Origin: Epilithonimonas zeae
Lineage (GTDB): Bacteria; Bacteroidota; Bacteroidia; Flavobacteriales; Weeksellaceae
Assembly: GCF_900141765.1 (NCBI RefSeq)
Contig: NZ_FSRK01000001.1
Coordinates: 1,860,001 to 1,924,000 of the forward strand
DNA: 64,000 nucleotides
Direction: 5' to 3'
A program made the translations under genes and the position numbers. The notes beneath the pieces were generated by a model. The model was not told the origin of the DNA. It searched no databases and saw only the letters and a program-made list of their open reading frames with translations. Positions 58,550 through 64,000 of this stretch are shown here, in pieces (the first letter of the stretch is position 1; every line of letters starts with the position of its first letter).

Positions 58550-59974
58550 GTGTCAAAGTCCGTTTTTCTTCTCTGTATGATTTTTTTCACTTTTATCTTT
58601 GGTAAACCCATTGATCCTGAAAAAAAACAACTGTTTCAAAAGGCAACTTATGATTTGACACTAAAACCGGATAAGACTTTGGAAACACTAGATTATCTGG
58701 AAAAAAACTTCGCTCTGGATACGGACGAGAAAGAAAAAATTGACTACCTTAGAATAAAATCACTTTTTTTTCAAAATAATCTGAATGAAGCTTTGAAAAA
58801 AATCGCAAGTGATGATGAAAATCTTTCGCCTGGCATTCTCATTCTCAAAAGAAGTATTTTAAACTATCTGAGTATCAAAACACCTTTTGCTAAAAAACAT
58901 GAAAATAACAGTGATATTAATTTTTCACAGCAAATAAATGAGTTAATTGATAAAATCGAGCAAAATAAAATTAGAAATCTATCGGTCTCACTCTCTGATA
59001 TATTAAAAAAAGCGACGACTTGTAATTTGCTTATTGAAAGAGAAAATCTTCTCAGCTTATTTACAATAGCAGGCTCAAAAGATTTCAAGTCATCCGAATA
59101 TTTTTTAAAGGAAATCCAAAAACTCTACAATTCCGATGTAGAATTTCAGATTATCTATGGTAAATTTCTCATTGATAATAGCCGTCAGGAAGAAGCAAAG
59201 ATTCTTATAGATTCGCTCCCAGAAGATTCTTTGGAACAATCTACCAATATCAATCTTAAATATGAATATTACGACCTGTTAGCCTCCTATTACTCCAAAA
59301 CATCTTCCAATATTGGTTACAAAGAGTACAGCGATAAAAGCGAATCTATTTTAAAACTTATAGATCAAGCAAAATTTTCTGCAAAGAACAAATGGTTCAA
59401 TATTATTGAGAACAATTATAAGGATGAAGAAAAATCTTTGTTGGAGAGCAGAAAAAGGATATTGATTTATATTACTGTTGCTGGATTAATTATCATTACA
59501 TTATTATTAATTAGATTTTTTCAAGTATCGACTCAGATAAAAGAATATCGAAGTTTCATAAACAAAATCAATGCTTTAAAAGAAAGGAAGGTAACACAAC
59601 CACAGTCGATTCCGGAAAAAACGGAAAACATTTTATTGGAAAAACTCCAAAATTTTGAAAAATCTGAGGATTGTATCGATCCCAATATGTCATTGCAAAA
59701 TCTTGCTAAAAAACTGGAAACCAATACAAAATACCTGTCAGAAGCAATTAATACACACAAGCAAAAAAATTTCAATGCTTATATTAATGAATTGAGAATC
59801 AATTACATCATCAATAAACTGAAAGAAAAGCCAATCTACAGAAGCTATAAAATCAAATATCTGGCAGAGGAAAGTGGTTTTTCCACGCACAGCGCATTTG
59901 CTGCAGTTTTCAAATCGGTTACAGGGATGTCACCAGCGAGCTACATCCAATTGTTAAAAGAGAAAGAAGAATGA
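58550..59974 (+). CDS. AraC-family regulator with TPR sensor and transmembrane helix
   Basis: About 474 residues. The start is GTG 58550 (or TTG 58547); the only upstream ATG is in another, quickly closed frame. An N-terminal signal/anchor (SVFLLCMIFFTFIFG) precedes ~290 residues of helical TPR-like repeats. A transmembrane helix follows (ILIYITVAGLIIITLLLIRFF, about 306-326). The C-terminal ~100 residues form an AraC-type helix-turn-helix (LAKKLETNTKYLSEAINTHKQKNFNAYINELRINYI; YLAEESGFSTHSAFAAVFKSVTGMSPASYIQLL). This one-protein design senses outside the cytoplasm and binds DNA inside. Its stop overlaps the next start (ATGA), so it is coupled to a second TPR protein. Confidence 0.88.
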   Translation: MSKSVFLLCMIFFTFIFGKPIDPEKKQLFQKATYDLTLKPDKTLETLDYLEKNFALDTDEKEKIDYLRIKSLFFQNNLNEALKKIASDDENLSPGILILKRSILNYLSIKTPFAKKHENNSDINFSQQINELIDKIEQNKIRNLSVSLSDILKKATTCNLLIERENLLSLFTIAGSKDFKSSEYFLKEIQKLYNSDVEFQIIYGKFLIDNSRQEEAKILIDSLPEDSLEQSTNINLKYEYYDLLASYYSKTSSNIGYKEYSDKSESILKLIDQAKFSAKNKWFNIIENNYKDEEKSLLESRKRILIYITVAGLIIITLLLIRFFQVSTQIKEYRSFINKINALKERKVTQPQSIPEKTENILLEKLQNFEKSEDCIDPNMSLQNLAKKLETNTKYLSEAINTHKQKNFNAYINELRINYIINKLKEKPIYRSYKIKYLAEESGFSTHSAFAAVFKSVTGMSPASYIQLLKEKEE

Positions 59975-61107
59975 AAAGATTTATTCTAATTACGATGTTG
60001 TTTTTTGGATTCTTCGGAGCTGCCAATGAGCCAACTGTGGATGTAATTCTGACTAAAGCACAAAAGCTGATGCTGCAAAACCCTATAGAAGCTTTTCGTC
60101 TTGCAAAAACAGCGTTTGATAAAAAAAATCTAAGTCACGAGCAAAAACTCCAGTCATTATTTATATTGACAAACACGTCTAATATGTTGCAAAAGCCGCT
60201 AGACGTTATAAAATATGGCAATAAAGCTTTGGATATTGCTGATGACAATGGTGACGCAATAACCAAAGTCAAAATATTAGGTATCCTTGGAAATACATAT
60301 CAGTCTTTACAACTCAATGAAAAAACGCGTGTTTACCTAGATCAGGCTGAGGCTCTTTTATCTTCACCAAAGATTTCGGATACGCTTAGTATGGTGAAAG
60401 GAAATATTTTCTATCTCAAGGCAATGAACTATTTCTATAGTCTTGACAGTGGAATCGCAATATCTTATTTCAACAAAGCAATCAATCAGTATCTGCAGTC
60501 CAAAAATCCTTTAGCAGAGATCAACATCAAAATGGCTTACCTGAACAAAGGATTTTCCTTGATTCAACAAAAGCAGACCAAGTTGGCACTGGAAAACCTC
60601 AATCTGGCGAGTATCAATATGATAGAGGCTTCCAATCGTTATCCTCCACAATTTGTAGAGTTACAACAGTCATTTATCGAACTTGGAAAGGCCAAAATTC
60701 TGGCTTTGGAAAATAAACCCGATTTATCAAACGTGATTCTTTTTGAAATTCTGAAGCAAAGAAAAAATCAGGTAGCCAGAGACGATATAGAAAATGACAT
60801 TTATGCACTACTTTCCAAAAATTTTCTACAGCAAAAAGACATTAAAAATCACCACTACTACGAATCTGTTTATAAAAAACGTGTTGCGGAAAGCAATCTA
60901 GCCTCAGCAAAATTAGTTAACCAATTAATTCTTCAGGAGGAATCAAACAGTGCTTTAGAAAAACAGTCAATCAATAAAAATTATATATTACTAATTATAT
61001 TTACTGCAACTTTTTTTACAATCATAATCGTATTTATGCTCATTAAAACAGTCAGAAAAGAGCAAATACGAAGGGTTTTAAGAAAAGAGGCCACCAGAAA
61101 TATATAA
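59971..61107 (+). CDS. TPR membrane protein, HTH-less relative of the AraC-type regulator
   Basis: 378 residues. The signal peptide is MKRFILITMLFFGFFGAAN. Helical TPR-like repeats cover about 20-330 (FRLAKTAFDKKNLSHEQKLQSLFILTN; VIKYGNKALDIADDNGDAITKVKILGILGNTYQSLQL; ISYFNKAINQYLQ). A transmembrane helix follows (ILLIIFTATFFTIIIVFMLI, about 338-357) with a short basic tail (KTVRKEQIRRVLRKEATRNI). Its layout repeats the upstream regulator up to the membrane helix, but no AraC domain follows in any frame downstream. It could be a partner sensor, a decoy, or a regulator that lost its DNA-binding domain. It overlaps the regulator's stop by four bases. Confidence 0.8.
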   Translation: MKRFILITMLFFGFFGAANEPTVDVILTKAQKLMLQNPIEAFRLAKTAFDKKNLSHEQKLQSLFILTNTSNMLQKPLDVIKYGNKALDIADDNGDAITKVKILGILGNTYQSLQLNEKTRVYLDQAEALLSSPKISDTLSMVKGNIFYLKAMNYFYSLDSGIAISYFNKAINQYLQSKNPLAEINIKMAYLNKGFSLIQQKQTKLALENLNLASINMIEASNRYPPQFVELQQSFIELGKAKILALENKPDLSNVILFEILKQRKNQVARDDIENDIYALLSKNFLQQKDIKNHHYYESVYKKRVAESNLASAKLVNQLILQEESNSALEKQSINKNYILLIIFTATFFTIIIVFMLIKTVRKEQIRRVLRKEATRNI

Positions 61108-61238
61108 TATTGACATTCAACTATTTATCAATAAAATCCCACTGTCAAAATCATAAATTTTCTATAATAAAGCTATTCAATACTTTGCTTTCTATTAAAA
61201 TCGGATATATTTTCGTCCTGTTTAAAATTTGAATAGAA

Positions 61239-63059
61239 ATGAAGAAACTTTATTATTTGATCATTGCATTTTTTGCTATTGCAAATGCTGATCTAAATGC
61301 CCAGACTTGTAATACTGTAAGCTCCTTTCCTTTTAAGGAAACTTTTGAAGCTGACAGCCCAAGCCGTTCTTGTTGGACACAACAGGTAATTGGTGGGCAC
61401 TACCCAAGTTATGATGGCTGGATCTATAAAAAAGGATCAGCAGGCGGTGTGGATTACAACATCGTGAATGCACACTCTGGGCAACTTAATGCTTGTTCTC
61501 AAATTGCAGCCAATTCCCCCGATGCAAAGGTTAGACTGATAAGTCCGACAATGGATATTACAGGATTACAAACGCCGACAGTTTCATTTTTCATGGGGCA
61601 GGAATCTTGGGGAATCTATCAGAATATCCTAAATGTTTATTACCGTGTCTCTCCTACTTCTGAGTGGAAAGTATTGAAAAATTTTATGTTCAATGTTCCA
61701 GAATGGAAACAAGCTGTTTTGAATCTACCAGAAAAATCGTCTGAGCTTCAGATTTGTTTTGAAGCGGTAATGAAGACTGGAAGAGCCAACGTTCTGGATG
61801 ACATTGTTGTTGGTAATAGTGACAGTGTTGAAAATTATCCATCTGCTTGTGCACCATCTACGCCAAGCAATAATTTTGAAACAGGAGCTGGAGACTTAAA
61901 GCTTCTTTACCTTGCCAATGATTTCAATGTTGGAGCACATACCAATCTAACTATTACAGATATTATTCTTAATACTATTGACAAAGGCGGAATCCAGTCT
62001 TTTGCTATTTACATTATGGCTAGAGATGGTTATGGTTTGCCAAGCGGAACTATCAAAGCTTATGAAGGAGTAACACCAAGCTCTGTTGCCGATTTGAATG
62101 TAAGAGATGGATTCACGTTCAGAAAAAACACTTTCAATCTTCCCGAGCCTGTGGTACTTTCAGGTGGTGCTACGGGATCCAGATATTGGATTGTTGTAAA
62201 AGTGATTAACAATGATGAGACTAATGCATCTTTCTGGGAATCAACTTCTATTAGAAACAGTGGAAAGGAAATGTATTACAGCGGAGACGGACAAACCAAC
62301 TGGAAACCGGTAACCAATGGTGCAGACGGGGTATTTACATTGATAGGAAGCTGTGTTGAAACCAATCCTACTGACAGTTATTGTCTTCCAAAATTCAATT
62401 TCCTCATGCCGATAGATAACGTGAAAATTGGAACTATCAACAACGCATCAACTGATAATGTTCCTTTTGAAGATTTTTCAGGAATCAAAACAGATCTTGA
62501 GAGAGGAAAGACCTATCCAATCCAAATCAATGCGCAAACTTATGACAGTACATCAAACCAAGCTATCACAGCATTTATAGACTGGAATCAAAATGGATTT
62601 CTGGGTGACGACGGAGAGATTTATCAACTTGGGCGAGTAAGAACATCTAATGGAAATACAATTACTTACCAACTTCCTGTTCCATTATCTGCTAATTTAG
62701 GTAATACAAGAATGAGAATCATCTCAGAAGCTGTTAATTATTCGACCTATTCTTGTGGAGTTTATGACCAAGGGCAGGCAGAGGATTATACCATAAATGT
62801 CCTTAAAGAAAGTCTTGCAGTATCTGAAACTGATAAAAAAATCAATACAATTATATTCCCAAATCCTACAAAAGATTTTGTAAATATCAAGAATGAGTCA
62901 AATCTGAAAATGGCTGAAATTTTTGATATGAACGGAAGAAAGGTTATGGAGTCTGCAACTAAAACAATTGATGTATCAAAGCTTACAACTGGTCAATATA
63001 TCATCAGAATGACTTTTGATAATGGAAGTCAGGATACTCAGAAATTAATCAAAAAATAG
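61239..63059 (+). CDS. T9SS-secreted adhesin with anchor-J and GEVED domains
   Basis: 606 residues. After a signal peptide (to about 21) there is a choice-of-anchor J type domain (FPFKETFEADSPSRSCWTQQVIGG; VRLISPTMDITG; NVLDDIVVGNS). A central beta-rich region follows (about 210-370), then a GEVED domain (AFIDWNQNGFLGDDGEIYQLG; TRMRIISEAVNYSTYSCGVYDQGQAEDYTINV). The T9SS sorting domain occupies the last ~80 residues (IIFPNPTKDFVNI, MNGRKVMESA, ending KLIKK). These modules bind surfaces, glycans or other proteins, but the target is unknown. It follows the AraC/TPR pair on the same strand, 131 bases downstream, which may regulate it. Confidence 0.9.
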   Translation: MKKLYYLIIAFFAIANADLNAQTCNTVSSFPFKETFEADSPSRSCWTQQVIGGHYPSYDGWIYKKGSAGGVDYNIVNAHSGQLNACSQIAANSPDAKVRLISPTMDITGLQTPTVSFFMGQESWGIYQNILNVYYRVSPTSEWKVLKNFMFNVPEWKQAVLNLPEKSSELQICFEAVMKTGRANVLDDIVVGNSDSVENYPSACAPSTPSNNFETGAGDLKLLYLANDFNVGAHTNLTITDIILNTIDKGGIQSFAIYIMARDGYGLPSGTIKAYEGVTPSSVADLNVRDGFTFRKNTFNLPEPVVLSGGATGSRYWIVVKVINNDETNASFWESTSIRNSGKEMYYSGDGQTNWKPVTNGADGVFTLIGSCVETNPTDSYCLPKFNFLMPIDNVKIGTINNASTDNVPFEDFSGIKTDLERGKTYPIQINAQTYDSTSNQAITAFIDWNQNGFLGDDGEIYQLGRVRTSNGNTITYQLPVPLSANLGNTRMRIISEAVNYSTYSCGVYDQGQAEDYTINVLKESLAVSETDKKINTIIFPNPTKDFVNIKNESNLKMAEIFDMNGRKVMESATKTIDVSKLTTGQYIIRMTFDNGSQDTQKLIKK

Positions 63060-63090
63060 TCTTCATAATTAATTATTTTATAATGATGAT

Positions 63091-63120
63091 AGCCCTGTCT
63101 GTCTAGATGGGGCTTTATCT
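63091..63120 (+). terminator. Weak terminator between two T9SS genes
   Basis: AGCCCTGTCT (63091-63100) pairs with AGATGGGGCT (63105-63114) with two wobble pairs, then TTATCTT. The T-run is short, so read-through into the next gene is likely. Confidence 0.45.
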
Positions 63121-63141
63121 TAACTAACATTTTCTACAACT

Positions 63142-64000
63142 ATGAAAAAACTTTATCTATTGGCAATGATGATGATGACTGCTTCATCATTTTTCGCACA
63201 AACAACAGTTCCTCCGTACACTCAGGAATTTACTACTTTTCCATTGACAAATTGGTATATCGGTTATGCCTTCAATGCCAATGTTGGAAATGGGCCTACA
63301 GGTACATCATCCAATTATTGGCAACAAAAACCTTTTCTCGGTAACACTTCTGCAAACGACCAATCATTATGTATGAATTTTTTCACAGCTAATGTTTCTG
63401 CTTGGGCTATTAGCAATGCTTTTGATTTATCTGGTGGTGAGTATGAAATATCCTTTGATTATGGTACTACCAACGGTCCATTTATGACCAATCCAAACGG
63501 ACCTGCTCCACAGGTTGTATCAACAGACAAATTCAAAGTTCTGATAACTACTGATAACGGAACGACCTGGCAAGAACTAAAAAACTGGGACAATCCCAAT
63601 ATGACTATTTCTAATGAAAGAAATAAAATAACAATTGATGTTTCTGCGTATAAAAGCAACAATGTAAAGTTTGCATTCTATGCTTCTGATGGTACTACGT
63701 TTGTAGCAGATGCGAACTATCGTATTTACGTCGATAATTTCAAAGTTCAGGCAAAACAATCAATGGCTGTTTCTCATAGTAATAAATCTATCTTACAAGT
63801 CTATCCCAATCCTACAACTGATAAAGTTTACATAAAAACAGACAAAGCAACACAGACTTTTCAGGTTTATGATTCTACAGGAAAAAAAATCCAATCGACA
63901 ACTTCAAAGAGTATCGATCTAAGCAAATATGTTAAGGGAACTTATCTCATTAAAATAATTTTCACAGATAATACTACATCTGTTCAGAAGGTTGTAAAGT
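63142..64000 (+). CDS. T9SS-secreted adhesin-like protein (cut by right edge)
   Basis: Open frame from the ATG at 63142 (MKKLYLLAMMMMTASSFFAQ) to the end of the window, 286 residues visible. After the signal peptide comes a choice-of-anchor J-like domain (YTQEFTTFPLTNWYIGYAF; AISNAFDLSGGEYEISFDYGTTNG; KFKVLITTDNGTTWQELKNW; VKFAFYASDGTTFVADANYRIYVDNFKVQ). A T9SS sorting domain follows (LQVYPNPTTDKVYI, STGKKIQS, VKGTYLIKIIF, VQKVVK). The sequence appears to end within a residue or two of the natural stop. The ligand is unknown. It probably forms a unit with the adhesin gene 82 bases upstream. Confidence 0.85.
   Translation, partial: MKKLYLLAMMMMTASSFFAQTTVPPYTQEFTTFPLTNWYIGYAFNANVGNGPTGTSSNYWQQKPFLGNTSANDQSLCMNFFTANVSAWAISNAFDLSGGEYEISFDYGTTNGPFMTNPNGPAPQVVSTDKFKVLITTDNGTTWQELKNWDNPNMTISNERNKITIDVSAYKSNNVKFAFYASDGTTFVADANYRIYVDNFKVQAKQSMAVSHSNKSILQVYPNPTTDKVYIKTDKATQTFQVYDSTGKKIQSTTSKSIDLSKYVKGTYLIKIIFTDNTTSVQKVVK

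Noticed and set aside
1-64000. rRNA, tRNA, riboswitch or phage modules
   Set aside because: No cloverleaf, 16S/23S stretch, recognised riboswitch core or phage structural gene was found by reading both strands; short RNAs could be missed by eye.

Overview
The window is AT-rich bacterial DNA from the phylum Bacteroidota, most likely the Flavobacteriales family Weeksellaceae (Chryseobacterium or a close relative). The evidence for this placement is the set of type IX secretion (T9SS) C-terminal sorting domains, the TAnnTTTG-type promoter boxes, the lack of Shine-Dalgarno sites at most starts, a lipoprotein form of TamA (TamL) next to TamB, a DUF4249 protein paired with a TonB-dependent receptor, and an HmuY-like protein. 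No rRNA, tRNA, CRISPR array, prophage or intact insertion sequence was seen. Genus assignment is inference.

Layout. 1-3.2 kb: a probable iron/haem island, made of a TonB-dependent receptor running off the left edge and, divergent to it, two T9SS-exported proteins, the second HmuY-like. Both T9SS genes carry the same -7 box fused to a 13-bp palindrome. 3.2-10.5 kb: lipB, a dGTPase, an Fpg/Nei-type glycosylase, a T9SS protein, and a small-gene run that includes a nitronate monooxygenase. 10.5-17 kb: a Kef-type antiporter with a lipoprotein, a divergent DapB-like enzyme, an SMR exporter, a VOC-protein stub and an OmpA protein. 17-29 kb: an esterase, gcvP, an acyl-CoA ligase/SDR operon, two alpha/beta hydrolases, pdxJ, an MscS channel and ung. 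30-37 kb: two secreted lactonase-type propellers flanking a DUF5686 protein, then rsmA, idi and several intergenic hairpin repeats. 37-45 kb: galE with a DegT-type aminotransferase, a T9SS subtilase, and the oxidative pentose phosphate operon gnd-zwf-pgl. 45-56 kb: tamB-tamL and the DUF4249/TonB-receptor pair. 56-64 kb: an ELWxxDGT-repeat T9SS protein, an AraC regulator with a second TPR/membrane protein that has no DNA-binding domain, and two T9SS adhesin-like proteins, the last cut by the right edge.

How genes work together. Most of the window is housekeeping metabolism plus envelope biogenesis. Seven T9SS cargo genes, two TonB receptors, TamB/TamL and OmpA make the surface the dominant theme. 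The best candidate for an under-described system is the left-edge island, where a shared operator-like palindrome overlaps the start site of an adhesin-domain T9SS protein and of an HmuY-like protein that is apparently anchored by T9SS instead of a lipid. A second candidate is the AraC/TPR regulator with its HTH-less partner beside surface genes. A third is the family of long intergenic hairpins around 35.7-36.0 kb.
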